Of a stretch of 40,980 nucleotides of DNA, positions 9,096-19,268 are shown one piece after another. This DNA comes from Enterococcus nangangensis. Its GTDB lineage: Bacteria > Bacillota > Bacilli > Lactobacillales > Enterococcaceae. Made by a program: the position numbers and the translations under genes. Under the pieces are notes generated by a model. The model made no database searches, was not told the origin of the DNA, and saw nothing but the letters and a program-made list of their open reading frames with translations. The stretch spans positions 1-40,980 of the forward strand of contig NZ_BJDR01000017.1 of assembly GCF_005405245.1 (NCBI RefSeq). Reading direction: 5' to 3'. The stretch's first letter is position 1; the number at the start of each line of letters is the position of its first letter.

Positions 9096-9137
9096 ATATT
9101 TTCAATAATTTCTATTAAAAAAATTTTTTCTCTAACT

Positions 9138-9809
9138 TTATTTTAAAATTTCTTTCCCTAAAATTTGTAAGTCAGGCGCCAATTCGTAAACAACTGGTGT
9201 CGCATTTGGCACCATAATATTTTTTACTTCTTCATCAGGCAAATCTTCCAAATATTTAATTAAACCCCGCAAACTATTGCCATGCGCGACTAAGAGGACA
9301 TTTTCACCAGCTAATAAGTGCGGCACTACGACATCATGATAATAAGGTAAGACCCGCGCAGCACAATCTGCTAAACTTTCAGCTTGCGGCAAGTCTTTAG
9401 CGTCTAAAAATTGGTAGCGGCGATCTAAATAATCGTTGCTGCCTTTCGGTAAGGCCACCCGATAACCGCGACGCCACGCTTGCACCTGTTCATTCCCGTA
9501 GCGAGCCACCATTTCCTCTTTATTTACACCCACGAGGGCGCCATAATGTCGTTCATTTAAACGCCAAGTATGTTCTACAGGTATCGCCAATTGATCCAGG
9601 GCACTTAGCACCCGATTGGCGGTTTGAATGGTGCGGGTCAAAAAAGACGTCCCGCAAAAATCGACACTTAACTGGCGCTCCTTCATTAATTTTCCTGCCG
9701 CATAAGCTTGCTGCTTTCCTTTGGCGGTTAAAGGCATGTCCAGCCAACCGGTCCAATAGTTTTTCATGTTGGCTTCACTTTCACCGTGGCGCATTAAAAT
9801 TAGTTTCAC
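9138..9809 (-). CDS. gpmA: 2,3-bisphosphoglycerate-dependent phosphoglycerate mutase
   Basis: A 223-residue glycolytic enzyme that interconverts 3- and 2-phosphoglycerate through a phosphohistidine. RHGES at residues 7-11 holds the phosphorylated histidine, and LVAHGNSLRG near 172 the second one; YWTGWLD and LNERHYG are also family signatures. It is a little shorter than the usual 228-250 residues. The start is GTG at 9809, with GAAGG 9 bases before it. A TATACT -10 element lies at 9860-9865 on the minus strand. It stands alone between the groEL terminator and the next operon. Confidence 0.93.
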   Translation of the reverse strand: MKLILMRHGESEANMKNYWTGWLDMPLTAKGKQQAYAAGKLMKERQLSVDFCGTSFLTRTIQTANRVLSALDQLAIPVEHTWRLNERHYGALVGVNKEEMVARYGNEQVQAWRRGYRVALPKGSNDYLDRRYQFLDAKDLPQAESLADCAARVLPYYHDVVVPHLLAGENVLLVAHGNSLRGLIKYLEDLPDEEVKNIMVPNATPVVYELAPDLQILGKEILK

Positions 9810-9938
9810 TGGCTCGCACCTTCATTTCTTTTCATCTTTGTTCAGACTTAAACAAAATTAGTATACTACAAATTTTTTAATAAAAGAACGCCAATCGCCG
9901 TCCATTTTCTTTAATGTCATGACAGTTAACTAATTTAT

Positions 9939-9966
9939 AAAAAAAGACTCCGTCGTTAAACGGAGC
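9939..9966 (-). terminator. Terminator after groEL
   Basis: Stem GGCTCCGTTT / AACGGAGTC-like arms (9946-9966) around a short loop, followed by seven T on the minus strand. Confidence 0.85.
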
Positions 9967-9980
9967 CGTAAAGGTTAATT

Positions 9981-11618
<1,638 letters not shown>

Positions 11619-11636
11619 TCATAAGTTTTTTAAAAA

Positions 11637-11921
11637 TTATTCCACAATCGCGATGATATCTTTTTCATGAAGGATTAAAAATTCTTGGCCTTCATACTTC
11701 ACTTCCGTACCGGCAAATTTTTCAAACATCACGCTATCGCCAACTTTTACGGAAAGTGGAGCTTTTTCACCATTTTCTTTCGTTAAACCGGCACCAACGG
11801 CAACAACTTTACCCGTTTGTGGTTTTTCCTTAGCGGCTGAAGCTAAAACGATTCCGCCAATTGTTTTTTCTTCTTCTTGTGCCACTTCAATAATGACACG
11901 ATCTCCTAATGGTCTTAACAC
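11637..11921 (-). CDS. groES: Co-chaperonin GroES (10 kDa)
   Basis: A 94-residue lid of the chaperonin. The start [11 protein letters not shown] and the mobile loop [10 protein letters not shown] near residues 17-27 are diagnostic. The ATG at 11921 has GGAGGG 4-5 bases before it. It is the first gene of groES-groEL and lies just below a CIRCE operator, so HrcA repression and heat-shock induction are expected. Confidence 0.98.
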   Translation of the reverse strand: MLRPLGDRVIIEVAQEEEKTIGGIVLASAAKEKPQTGKVVAVGAGLTKENGEKAPLSVKVGDSVMFEKFAGTEVKYEGQEFLILHEKDIIAIVE

Positions 11922-11945
11922 ATGAATCCCTCCATCAAAGTTTTT

Positions 11946-11972
11946 CTAGCACTCTTAATCGTTAAGTGCTAA
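11946..11972. promoter_or_regulatory. CIRCE operator (HrcA binding site)
   Basis: CTAGCACTC-N9-AAGTGCTAA matches the CIRCE consensus TTAGCACTC-N9-GAGTGCTAA with one change in each arm. It lies between the groES promoter and start codon, the usual place for HrcA repression. Confidence 0.93.
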
Positions 11973-11984
11973 CTGACAATATTT

Positions 11985-12012
11985 ATAATAACATGTTTTA
12001 AAGAGAATGCAA
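11985..12012 (-). promoter_or_regulatory. groES-groEL promoter
   Basis: Minus-strand TTGCAT (12007-12012), a 16-base spacer and TATTAT (11985-11990); the CIRCE element begins 12 bases downstream. An alternative -10 (TATAAA) overlaps. Confidence 0.6.
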
Positions 12013-12076
12013 GAATTTTGAATGGATTTTTAGCAGACAAATCTTGCGACTGCTAATTCTCCCTTTTAAAAATTTA

Positions 12077-12085
12077 TGGTATACT
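12077..12085 (+). promoter_or_regulatory. Extended -10 promoter of ydiL
   Basis: TGGTATACT (TGnTATACT) about 24 bases before the start of the CPBP gene; no good -35 element is seen. Confidence 0.5.
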
Positions 12086-12108
12086 GCTAACAAGAACGGA
12101 GGATGCTT

Positions 12109-12780
12109 ATGTCCCTAACAAAATATGCTTTTTTTAATACTTTAACGTACGGTTTGGCGCTTTTTGGTCCTGCCTTACTGCTGACGCTTTTGCATGAATT
12201 TTTTGGTATCGCCTACAGCTGGCAAATACCGCTGATTTTGGTAGCTTATTGCCTAGGTGCTGGCTTGATGCTGGGGTTTATTCCACGATTAAAGACGCCA
12301 TTAAAGGTTGAAGAAAAAGCGGTGAACAGTTCCAATAGAAAAGCCATTGTCGAAGGCTTAATCGGGATTGCCATTGTCATTTGTGTTCAAGGTGTGGCCA
12401 ATGTTATCGAAATGTCCATCACTGGGCAGGCTCCTTCATCTGCCAATACTGATCAAATTATGGCGATTATCAAAAGTAATTTATTATTTACCATTGTGGT
12501 GAGTATCGTTGGCCCCATCATGGAAGAACTTTTTTTCCGGCGGACCCTTTTAGGATTGTTTGGCAACTACTTCGGTTTTTGGCCCGCAACAATTTTATCT
12601 TCTTTTTTATTTTTTCTAGCCCATCAAGATGGTCACTTTCTCGTTTACTTTGCCATGGGTTTAACGTTATCTCTTTTGTATCGGTCGACGGGAAAAATTA
12701 CTACCTCCATCATCGCCCATTGTGGTATGAATACTTTTGTCATTCTCATGCAGCTTTTGTTACTGCCTTACTTAACGTGA
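12109..12780 (+). CDS. ydiL: CPBP family intramembrane metalloprotease (YdiL-like)
   Basis: A 223-residue polytopic membrane protein with the Abi/CPBP (CAAX protease) motifs in order: EELFFRR near residue 143, FLAHQD near 168 and HCGMN near 205, whose Glu and His residues form the active site. Homologues cleave prenylated proteins in eukaryotes; in bacteria they are linked to peptide maturation or immunity, and the substrate here is unknown. The ATG at 12109 is preferred because GGAGG lies 6 bases before it; the ATG at 12103 directly abuts GGAGG. Placement between groES and rex matches the ydiL position in Bacillus, which supports the symbol. Confidence 0.85.
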   Translation: MSLTKYAFFNTLTYGLALFGPALLLTLLHEFFGIAYSWQIPLILVAYCLGAGLMLGFIPRLKTPLKVEEKAVNSSNRKAIVEGLIGIAIVICVQGVANVIEMSITGQAPSSANTDQIMAIIKSNLLFTIVVSIVGPIMEELFFRRTLLGLFGNYFGFWPATILSSFLFFLAHQDGHFLVYFAMGLTLSLLYRSTGKITTSIIAHCGMNTFVILMQLLLLPYLT

Positions 12781-12787
12781 TAAAGAT

Positions 12788-12830
12788 AAAAAACGACCAA
12801 CTGACGACAATTTGTCAACAGTTGGTCGTT
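12788..12830. terminator. Bidirectional terminator between ydiL and rex
   Basis: 12-bp arms AACGACCAACTG / CAGTTGGTCGTT around a 15-base loop. The minus-strand T-tract (12788-12793) serves rex; on the plus strand a weaker GCTCTTT follows. Confidence 0.85.
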
Positions 12831-12835
12831 GCTCT

Positions 12836-13468
12836 TTAATTCACATAATGGTGTAAAAAGTAAATCAAGGTTTGCAACTCGTTGGTTAAGTCAACGTTTT
12901 GCACTTGCACATCTTTTGGCGTAACTAAGCGGACTGGCGTAAAGTTCATAATCCCTTTCACACCGGCTCTAACCAAACTATCCGTTACGGTTTGCGCATT
13001 TTCAGAGGGAACAGTTAAAATTGCAATTTCAATTTGCTGAATTTTAATTTGCTCCACCATGTCTTCCATAGGATAAACGGGAATACCATCGACAATGCGT
13101 CCTACTAAATCTTCCCGCACATCAAACGCACAAGAGACCCGAATGGAATTGCTGCGATGGAAGCGATATTTCAAAAGAGCGCTCCCTAAGTTCCCCACCC
13201 CAATTAAGGCGACATTGGTCAGCTCATCTTCACTTAAGGTCTTGGCAAAAAATTCAATTAAACTTTCCACATCGTAGCCGTAGCCCCGTTTGCCTAACTC
13301 ACCAAAGTAAGAAAAGTCGCGACGAATCGTGGCACTGTCTACTTGCACGGCTTCTGAAAGTTCAGTGGATGAAACTTTTTCTTTACCGGCATTTTGTAAA
13401 ACTTTCAAATATCTATAATATAAGGGTAACCGTTTCGCTGTGGCTTTGGGAATGATCTCGTTTTTCAA
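12836..13468 (-). CDS. rex: Redox-sensing transcriptional repressor Rex
   Basis: A 210-residue repressor that reads the NADH/NAD+ ratio and controls fermentation genes. The N-terminal winged helix includes [13 protein letters not shown] and the recognition region [20 protein letters not shown]; the Rossmann domain starts with [14 protein letters not shown] near residue 85. It starts at TTG 13468 with AGGAGG 7 bases upstream; no nearby downstream ATG is in a better context. Only a half-site resembling its operator (ATTGTGAAAAAT) precedes the gene, so autoregulation is unproven. Confidence 0.96.
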   Translation of the reverse strand: MKNEIIPKATAKRLPLYYRYLKVLQNAGKEKVSSTELSEAVQVDSATIRRDFSYFGELGKRGYGYDVESLIEFFAKTLSEDELTNVALIGVGNLGSALLKYRFHRSNSIRVSCAFDVREDLVGRIVDGIPVYPMEDMVEQIKIQQIEIAILTVPSENAQTVTDSLVRAGVKGIMNFTPVRLVTPKDVQVQNVDLTNELQTLIYFLHHYVN

Positions 13469-13602
13469 CTTCCCGCCTCCTTAATCATTTTTCACAATCG
13501 TTACGCCCTCAATGATAACAGTATCCCTAGGCTTGTTGCAAGCTTTTCGCTTCAACTTGTGATTTTTTTCAGTAATTATTTTCTTCTTTTTTAAGAACAA
13601 TA

Positions 13603-13611
13603 TGGTAGACT
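13603..13611 (+). promoter_or_regulatory. Extended -10 promoter of ydiF
   Basis: TGGTAGACT about 29 bases before the ydiF start, with only a weak CTTCTT in the -35 position. Confidence 0.4.
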
Positions 13612-13639
13612 ACTAGAGAATACTTCAAGGAGGATTCCC

Positions 13640-15571
13640 ATGATTATTTTACAAGCAGCAAACGTCGCCCGTTATTTCGGTGCAGACGTCTTATTTGAAA
13701 ACATCCAACTGGACATTGATGAAAAAGCGCGCATCGCTTTAGTCGGTCGCAACGGCGTCGGCAAAAGTACGCTTTTAAAAATGATTACCAAAATTGAAAC
13801 ACCCGATGCTGGGGAAATTATTCAAAAAAAAGGACTAACGATTGGTTACTTAGCACAAAATACAGGTTTAAACAGCAATGGTACTGTCTATGAAGAAATG
13901 TTAGCAATCTTTGAACCGTTACAAAAAATGGAAGAACGAATTCATCAATTAGAACACTTGATGGCTCGCCCCAAAGAAAATCCGGATGAGTACCAAGCTT
14001 TGTTGAAAGAGTATGATCAGCTGCAACACGACTTTAAGGAGCAAAATGGTTATGGCTATGAGGCCGAAATTCGATCAGTACTCCACGGCTTTGCCTTTGA
14101 TGAGCATTTTTATCACCAAAAAATTTCGGACTTATCCGGTGGTCAAAAAACCCGCCTCGCTTTAAGCCGGCTACTCTTATTAAAGCCAGAACTCTTAGTC
14201 CTTGATGAACCCACTAACCATCTAGACATTGATACCTTGACCTGGTTAGAAGGCTATTTGCAAGGCTACCAAGGAGCCCTTTTGATTGTTTCTCACGACC
14301 GCTACTTCTTAGACAAGTTAGCTACTGAAGTTTACGAGTTGTCTCGCCAGAAAATTACGCGCTACAAAGGAAACTATTCCAAATACTTAGATTTAAAAGC
14401 GCAACGCTTAGCTAGTGATTGGAAAGCCTACGAGAAACAACAAACAGAAATCGCTAAGTTGGAAGATTTTGTCGCCCGTAACATGGTGCGAGCCTCAACG
14501 ACAAAGCGCGCCCAAAGTCGGCAAAAAGCGCTAGATAAAATGGACCGCTTGGATCGTCCCAATGGTAAAGAAAAATCGGCTAATTTTTTATTTCAAACAA
14601 AAGTCGTTTCTGGTAACGTTGTCTGCCAAGTGGAAGACGGGGCCATTGGTTACGATGGGCAAATTATTGCCGCTCCCATCAACTTGGATATTCGGCGCCA
14701 GGAAGCCATTGCTTTAGTGGGACCCAACGGAATAGGTAAGTCTACGCTCCTCAAAGGGATTACCACCGAGCATCCTTTATTAGCTGGTAGTGTGAAAATT
14801 GGTAGCAACGTCGAAATTGGGTATTACGATCAAGAACAAGCCCAGCTGAATAGTCAAAAAACCGTGTTAGCTGAGTTATGGGATGAACATCCTACCACCC
14901 CGGAAAAAGATATTCGTAGCGTTTTAGGTAGTTTTCTTTTTTCTGGCGACGATGTGCAAAAGCCCGTAAGTTTGTTATCGGGTGGTGAAAAAGCACGGCT
15001 AGCTTTAGCCAAACTAGCAATGCAAGCAGAAAACTTTTTAATCTTAGATGAACCTACGAACCACTTAGACATTGATAGTAAAGAAGTTTTAGAAAATGCC
15101 TTGATTGATTATGAAGGCACCTTGCTCTTTGTTTCTCATGACCGCTATTTCATTAACCGTATCGCCTCAAAAGTTGTAGAACTTTCCCCGGATGGCAGCA
15201 AAGTGTATCTGGGAGATTACGACTATTACTTAGAGAAAAAACAAGAAGAAAAAGAAATTGCCGCTTTACAAGCAGCAGCAACGATCACAACGACAACACT
15301 CCCTAAAAAGAATTTTCAATTGGATAAAGAGCAACAAAAGAAAGTCCGCAGTCTCACCCGACAAATTGAAAAAATTGAAGCAGACTTAGCTGTGCTAGAA
15401 ACAGAGCTAACTCAAGTCAAAGAAGAAATGAGTCAGCCTGCTGTCGCCCAAGACCACACGCAACTTTTAAGCTTGACGGCAACGATGGAAGAACTAGAAA
15501 CGCGCCAATTAGAACTTTTAGAATTATGGGAGAGCACTAGCCTAGCATTAGAAGAAGTTGAAGCAGAATAA
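13640..15571 (+). CDS. ydiF: ABC-F ribosome-associated ATPase (YdiF-like)
   Basis: A 643-residue soluble protein with two ABC domains and no membrane segments. The Walker A motifs are GRNGVGKST (near 36) and GPNGIGKST (near 367), the signatures LSGGQKTR and LSGGEKAR, each followed by DEPTNHLDID. The basic linker between them (about 250-310, with RASTTKRAQSRQKALDK) is the P-site tRNA interaction motif of ABC-F proteins, and a C-terminal coiled coil (about 560-640) is rich in Glu and Lys. Members act on the ribosome to relieve stalling. Placement beside rex and groES matches Bacillus ydiF, a housekeeping member, not a dedicated antibiotic resistance factor; function is inferred. AAGGAGG precedes the ATG. 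Confidence 0.88.
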   Translation: MIILQAANVARYFGADVLFENIQLDIDEKARIALVGRNGVGKSTLLKMITKIETPDAGEIIQKKGLTIGYLAQNTGLNSNGTVYEEMLAIFEPLQKMEERIHQLEHLMARPKENPDEYQALLKEYDQLQHDFKEQNGYGYEAEIRSVLHGFAFDEHFYHQKISDLSGGQKTRLALSRLLLLKPELLVLDEPTNHLDIDTLTWLEGYLQGYQGALLIVSHDRYFLDKLATEVYELSRQKITRYKGNYSKYLDLKAQRLASDWKAYEKQQTEIAKLEDFVARNMVRASTTKRAQSRQKALDKMDRLDRPNGKEKSANFLFQTKVVSGNVVCQVEDGAIGYDGQIIAAPINLDIRRQEAIALVGPNGIGKSTLLKGITTEHPLLAGSVKIGSNVEIGYYDQEQAQLNSQKTVLAELWDEHPTTPEKDIRSVLGSFLFSGDDVQKPVSLLSGGEKARLALAKLAMQAENFLILDEPTNHLDIDSKEVLENALIDYEGTLLFVSHDRYFINRIASKVVELSPDGSKVYLGDYDYYLEKKQEEKEIAALQAAATITTTTLPKKNFQLDKEQQKKVRSLTRQIEKIEADLAVLETELTQVKEEMSQPAVAQDHTQLLSLTATMEELETRQLELLELWESTSLALEEVEAE

Positions 15572-15575
15572 TGAA

Positions 15576-15627
15576 AAGAACAGCACCTTGACGGAACAAG
15601 TTAGCCGCCAAGGTGCTGTTCTTTTTT
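15576..15627. terminator. Bidirectional terminator between ydiF and the HD-domain gene
   Basis: Perfect 15-bp arms AAGAACAGCACCTTG / CAAGGTGCTGTTCTT with an 18-base loop and a plus-strand T-tract; the minus strand also ends in TTTTC. Confidence 0.9.
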
Positions 15628-16258
15628 ATGATTCTAGTGCTTTTGCTACCCGTTTGCGAAAATCTTCTTTGCCGTAAAAATCCGCGGCCAGCAACTCTGG
15701 AAAAATTTCGGCGAAAAAATACGTCACGCTAGGTAACTCATGATACTTTTGAATCGTCGTCACTGATTCAATAAACATCTCTGCAAAAACTTTTTCCGGA
15801 TTATTTTTAGTGATTTCTTCAAACGACTCATAAAGTAAATCGACTTTATCTGCCACTGCCAGTAATTTTCCTTCCAAGGTTTCGTCTTTCCCATCACTTA
15901 AGCGCCGCCGATAAATCGCTTGTAATGGCAAAGGAATTTCTTCTTGGATAAAAGTTTCGGTCATTTTAGTTTCCACTGTCTGTAACATGTCCCGCAGCTG
16001 TTGGTTAGCGTATTTCACCGGCGTTTTAATGTCGCCAATGAAACGCTCTGTGTAGTCGTGATTCAGCGCTTTTTCATATAAAATTTTCCAGTCCACTTTA
16101 TGCCCGGCAAGTTCTTCTAAATCCCCCAGCACTTGCGCAATGGTGGCTACCCGAAAAGAATGGGCCGCAACCGTGTGTTCCGTAAATTTGAAAAAGCCTG
16201 GCGCGCGATTAATTTTTTCTAGGTTGTTGGTTCCTTTAATAAATTCGTTTAAGCCCAT
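15626..16258 (-). CDS. HD-domain 5'-deoxynucleotidase-like hydrolase (YfbR-like)
   Basis: A 210-residue HD phosphohydrolase. The metal ligands are visible as HSFRVATIAQ near residue 33, NHDYTERFIGDI near 67 and VADKVD near 140. The order and spacing fit the YfbR/YedB group, which removes phosphate from deoxynucleoside monophosphates; the substrate is not proven. The start is the ATG at 16258, which has AGGAGG 8 bases before it; an upstream in-frame extension to 16321 crosses a terminator hairpin and overlaps the previous gene. That hairpin sits only about 30 bases before the start, leaving no room for a normal promoter, so expression may depend on read-through. Confidence 0.78.
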   Translation of the reverse strand: MGLNEFIKGTNNLEKINRAPGFFKFTEHTVAAHSFRVATIAQVLGDLEELAGHKVDWKILYEKALNHDYTERFIGDIKTPVKYANQQLRDMLQTVETKMTETFIQEEIPLPLQAIYRRRLSDGKDETLEGKLLAVADKVDLLYESFEEITKNNPEKVFAEMFIESVTTIQKYHELPSVTYFFAEIFPELLAADFYGKEDFRKRVAKALES

Positions 16259-16286
16259 GGTTTCCGCCTCCTGAAAAATTTTTTTT

Positions 16287-16316
16287 AAAAAAAGAGAAGG
16301 TTTGCCCTTCTCTTTT
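16287..16316 (-). terminator. Terminator at the stop codon of the GAF-domain gene
   Basis: 11-bp arms AAAAGAGAAGG / CCTTCTCTTTT with a 5-base loop and a T-tract on the minus strand. It overlaps the stop codon upstream and lies directly before the ribosome binding site of the HD-domain gene. Confidence 0.8.
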
Positions 16317-16788
16317 ACCAAGCAAGCTTAGCTACGAGTAGTTCCGCTACTTGGTTTAAATATTTTTTATCTATTTCATCATAACTATTCGTAACCCCGG
16401 CATCTAAATCCAACACGCCGAGTAATTGTTCACCGCGATACATGGGAACGACAATTTCTGAACGCGCGCGGGAATCACAGGCAATGTAATTGGCATGTTG
16501 GGTGACATCATCTACGATTAGCGTTTCATTTTTAGCTGCTGCCTCACCACAAACGCCTTTACCTAAAGCAATGCGGGTGCAAGAAACGCTTCCTTGAAAA
16601 GGTCCTAAAATTAATTCGCCGTTTTCGTATAAATAAAAACCACTAAAAATTGTCGCCGGTAATAAATCGCGAAGTGCCGCCGATGCATTCCCTAAACTAG
16701 CAATGGGATGTTGTTCCATCTCTAAAAGTCCCGCTAATTGCAATAATAATAATTGGTAGCCGGCTTCTTTTTCACTTGTTGTTGCCAC
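16315..16788 (-). CDS. GAF-domain free methionine-(R)-sulfoxide reductase
   Basis: A 157-residue single GAF domain. Three cysteines in VSCTRI, GVCGEA and IACDSRARSEIV match the catalytic set of free methionine-R-sulfoxide reductases (YebR/fRMsr), which return oxidised free methionine to methionine using thioredoxin. The acidic segment GVLDLDAG is the typical end of the substrate pocket. The ATG at 16788 is preceded by GGAGGG. The MFS gene upstream ends 49 bases before it in the same direction, so both may share the MFS promoter. Confidence 0.88.
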   Translation of the reverse strand: MATTSEKEAGYQLLLLQLAGLLEMEQHPIASLGNASAALRDLLPATIFSGFYLYENGELILGPFQGSVSCTRIALGKGVCGEAAAKNETLIVDDVTQHANYIACDSRARSEIVVPMYRGEQLLGVLDLDAGVTNSYDEIDKKYLNQVAELLVAKLAW

Positions 16789-16837
16789 TTGAATCCCTCC
16801 TATTGGGAGAAATTATAGCGAAAAAAAGGGCGCTTGG

Positions 16838-18115
16838 CTAGTCATTCCCCTCAGAAATTTCTTTCTGCACTTTTTCTGCTTGTAATTCCTGATCATATTT
16901 ACGGGTCACCGGTAAAAGCCATGTTAATAAACCACAAAAAAGTGTGCCGCAACCCGCCAAAATAAAAATTTTTTCCACACCAATTTGATCAGCTAAAGGA
17001 CCGGCAAAAATTAAGCCAACAGGACCAGTGATGCTCATTAAAGAATTTAATACCCCTAAGACCCGACCTAAATGATTTGGGGGATAACTTTGCTGAATCA
17101 TCGCCATCAATAAGGTATTAAAAAAAGGCGTTGCAATACCAGCCAAGGCGTTCAACAAAATAAAGTAGTGAAAGCCAGTCGCGTTGGGGGTCAAAAAACC
17201 ACTTAAAGCAATAGTAACGCCAATCACCAAGTACGCTAGTAAAATAGGTTTCATTCGGTCACGCCAATTGCCAAACAAACCAATGACCGTCCCCCCCGCT
17301 AACATACCCACCGCGTAAACAACTTCAATTAAACCAGCTTGTCCCACGGTACCACCAAAGTAACTCATGGTCATTAAAGGATACAAGCTCGCCGCCGGCA
17401 TAAAAATTAACGTAAAAAGCGCACCAATGAGCGTGATGTACCACAAGCCTTTTTTCCCTTGCAACTGCGCTAAGCCAAATTTAGTATCCCGCAACAAATG
17501 AATTTTTTCACCTTCTGATAAGACGCGGGGGATTTTGACTAAAAGCATTAGACTCACACCCAAGACAGCCCCCAAGACATCTAACAAAATTAAGAGATTC
17601 ATGGGCATTAAGGCAAATAAAAATGCGCCTAAAGCAGGAGCAATGACAAAGTTTGCCGAATTGACCATCCCCAGTTGCCCATTGACGCGGGTCAGTTCAT
17701 CTTCTGGGACCATGGTAGAGACGCTGGCTTGAATCGTGGGCATTTGAAAGGTCTGGGCTACGGAACGGACAAAAAGTGAAATAAAGACGAGCCATAAAGG
17801 AAAAGAAGCGGCTAGTGTCCCGACAATAGCTAAAATTAATGCACAACATGCCACCACCAGATCGGTGACAATTAATAATTTTTTCTTATTGACACGATCA
17901 ATTAAGGGCCCCACAAAAGGACTCAAGACGACTTGGGGAATCATTCCCAAAAGTGTGGCCATACTTAGAATCGTGGCCGACCCTGTTAAGCGTGTTAAAT
18001 ACCAAATAATAGAATACTGCACAATCATACTGGTAATGCCTGATAAAAATTGACCACTGAGAAAAATATTAAAATTTCGCCGCCAATTGGGCGGTACCTC
18101 GACTGTTGTTTTCAT
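16838..18115 (-). CDS. MFS efflux transporter (DHA3/macrolide-efflux-like)
   Basis: A 425-residue transporter with about 12 membrane segments. The N-terminus (NFNIFLSGQFLSGITSMI) and the loop after helix 2 (GPLIDRVNKKKLLI) resemble the DHA3 group that contains Mef macrolide exporters and similar drug pumps. No substrate can be assigned. The ATG at 18115 has AAGGAGGAG 5 bases before it; the open frame continues 66 bases upstream without a site. A TTGTCT-17-TACACT promoter lies 19-47 bases ahead, divergent from rplS. Confidence 0.82.
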   Translation of the reverse strand: MKTTVEVPPNWRRNFNIFLSGQFLSGITSMIVQYSIIWYLTRLTGSATILSMATLLGMIPQVVLSPFVGPLIDRVNKKKLLIVTDLVVACCALILAIVGTLAASFPLWLVFISLFVRSVAQTFQMPTIQASVSTMVPEDELTRVNGQLGMVNSANFVIAPALGAFLFALMPMNLLILLDVLGAVLGVSLMLLVKIPRVLSEGEKIHLLRDTKFGLAQLQGKKGLWYITLIGALFTLIFMPAASLYPLMTMSYFGGTVGQAGLIEVVYAVGMLAGGTVIGLFGNWRDRMKPILLAYLVIGVTIALSGFLTPNATGFHYFILLNALAGIATPFFNTLLMAMIQQSYPPNHLGRVLGVLNSLMSITGPVGLIFAGPLADQIGVEKIFILAGCGTLFCGLLTWLLPVTRKYDQELQAEKVQKEISEGND

Positions 18116-18133
18116 AGATCTCCTCCTTTTTCT

Positions 18134-18162
18134 AGTGTACAAAAGGATTACACACGAGACAA
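18134..18162 (-). promoter_or_regulatory. Promoter of the MFS transporter
   Basis: Minus-strand TTGTCT (18157-18162), 17-base spacer, TACACT (18134-18139). Confidence 0.6.
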
Positions 18163-18206
18163 GCAGGAATGCTCTTGCCATAAAAAAACTTTGTCAAGAA
18201 AATCTC

Positions 18207-18235
18207 TTTACAGGTAAAATTAGCTATGCTATAAT
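18207..18235 (+). promoter_or_regulatory. rplS promoter
   Basis: TTTACA (18207-18212), 17-base spacer, TATAAT (18230-18235). Transcription would start near 18242. Confidence 0.8.
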
Positions 18236-18240
18236 AGTTC

Positions 18241-18305
18241 GGTGAGTGTAGTGCTCACACGATTACAACATTCCGCTGGAGTGGAACTTTATTGAATGTT
18301 GGAGA
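18241..18305 (+). promoter_or_regulatory. L19 leader RNA (ribosomal protein leader)
   Basis: Between the promoter and rplS the leader folds into two hairpins: GTGAG/CTCAC (18241-18257) and ACATTC/GAATGT with a larger loop (18269-18301). A structured L19 leader is a known element in Firmicutes and is thought to mediate feedback control by the protein. I match it by position and fold, not by alignment. Confidence 0.6.
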
Positions 18306-18320
18306 ATAGGAGAGAAAAGA

Positions 18321-18668
18321 ATGAATCCATTAATCGAAGAATTGACAAAAGAACAATTGCGGACTGACATCCCAGCTTTCCGTCCTGGTGACACCGTAAA
18401 AGTTCACGCAAAAGTTGTCGAAGGTACACGGGAACGTATCCAGTTGTTTGAAGGTGTAGTTATCAAACGCCGCGGCGCTGGCATTAGCGAAACTTATACA
18501 GTTCGTAAAATTTCTAACGGTGTTGGGGTTGAACGTACTTTCCCATTACACACACCACGTGTTGCCAAAATCGAAGTTGTTCGTTACGGTAAAGTTCGTC
18601 GTGCTAAATTGTACTACTTACGTGCCTTACACGGTAAAGCAGCTCGGATCAAAGAAATTCGTCGTTAA
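18321..18668 (+). CDS. rplS: Ribosomal protein L19
   Basis: A 115-residue protein of the large ribosomal subunit at the interface with the small subunit. [32 protein letters not shown] and [11 protein letters not shown] are diagnostic. The ATG at 18321 follows GGAGAG. It has its own promoter, a structured leader and a strong terminator, so it is a single-gene unit here. Confidence 0.98.
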   Translation: MNPLIEELTKEQLRTDIPAFRPGDTVKVHAKVVEGTRERIQLFEGVVIKRRGAGISETYTVRKISNGVGVERTFPLHTPRVAKIEVVRYGKVRRAKLYYLRALHGKAARIKEIRR

Positions 18669-18689
18669 TTCATATTATCTGATGAAACG

Positions 18690-18717
18690 AAAACCCTCGC
18701 TTGGCGAGGGTTTTTTC
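18690..18717 (+). terminator. Terminator after rplS
   Basis: 10-bp arms AAACCCTCGC / GCGAGGGTTT with a 3-base loop and six T. Confidence 0.92.
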
Positions 18718-18743
18718 TTTTCTTTAAAAGCACAGGACACTGT

Positions 18744-18772
18744 TTGACGAGTTTACGACTTAATGTTTTAAT
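18744..18772 (+). promoter_or_regulatory. Promoter of the ArsR-family gene
   Basis: TTGACG (18744-18749), 17-base spacer, TTTAAT (18767-18772), about 30 bases before the start. Confidence 0.6.
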
Positions 18773-18803
18773 AATGGTAAATACACAGTAAAAGGAGATT
18801 AGC

Positions 18804-19136
18804 ATGGCTGATTTTACCCAACTAAAAAAAGAATTTGCTGCCGCCAGCGATTTTCTCATTGCTTTAGGCGATGAAAAACGACAAGCCATCATTATTCGCT
18901 TATTGGAAAATGGTTCATGTAAAGGACTACGTGTCAACGAATTAACGGAAGCTACCCAATTGTCTCGTCCCGCCATTTCCCACCACTTGAAAATTTTACG
19001 AGATGCTAAACTCGTTGATTATCAGCGTGAAGGCACCAAAAATTATTATTACCTAACCCATGAAACGTCAAAAATTGTTGAAATGAAAACCCTCTTGGAA
19101 CACGTGATGGCCGCGATGGACACCGAAACAAAATAA
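18804..19136 (+). CDS. ArsR-family winged-helix regulator
   Basis: A 110-residue DNA-binding protein. The helix-turn-helix covers about residues 45-75 (LRVNELTEATQLSRPAISHH and LKILRDAKLVDYQREG) and is followed by the wing and a dimerisation helix. The usual ArsR/SmtB metal-site cysteines are missing: the single cysteine (ENGSCKG) has no partner, so it is unlikely to be a classical metal sensor. It stands alone, with its own promoter and terminator, and has no adjacent transporter. Its target and signal are unknown. AAAAGGAG lies 6 bases before the ATG. Confidence 0.85.
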   Translation: MADFTQLKKEFAAASDFLIALGDEKRQAIIIRLLENGSCKGLRVNELTEATQLSRPAISHHLKILRDAKLVDYQREGTKNYYYLTHETSKIVEMKTLLEHVMAAMDTETK

Positions 19137-19142
19137 AAACTA

Positions 19143-19174
19143 CCGTCAACATTTTTTTGTTGGCGGCTTTTTTT
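19143..19174 (+). terminator. Terminator after the ArsR-family gene
   Basis: Arms CCGTCAACA / TGTTGGCGG (one G-T pair) with a T-rich loop, then seven T. Confidence 0.85.
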
Positions 19175-19268
19175 CTAAATGATATGCTAAACGATAAAAG
19201 TGGTCGCTAAAACATCAAGTGAAAAAATTCTACGAGTTGTAAGCTAATGCTGTAAAGGAGGAAGAAAA

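Noticed and set aside
13556-13576. Rex operator ahead of ydiF (TTGTGATTTTTTTCAGTAA)
   Set aside because: Only the left half fits TTGTGA; the right half is not TCACAA. The half-site ahead of rex itself (near 13490) is equally incomplete.
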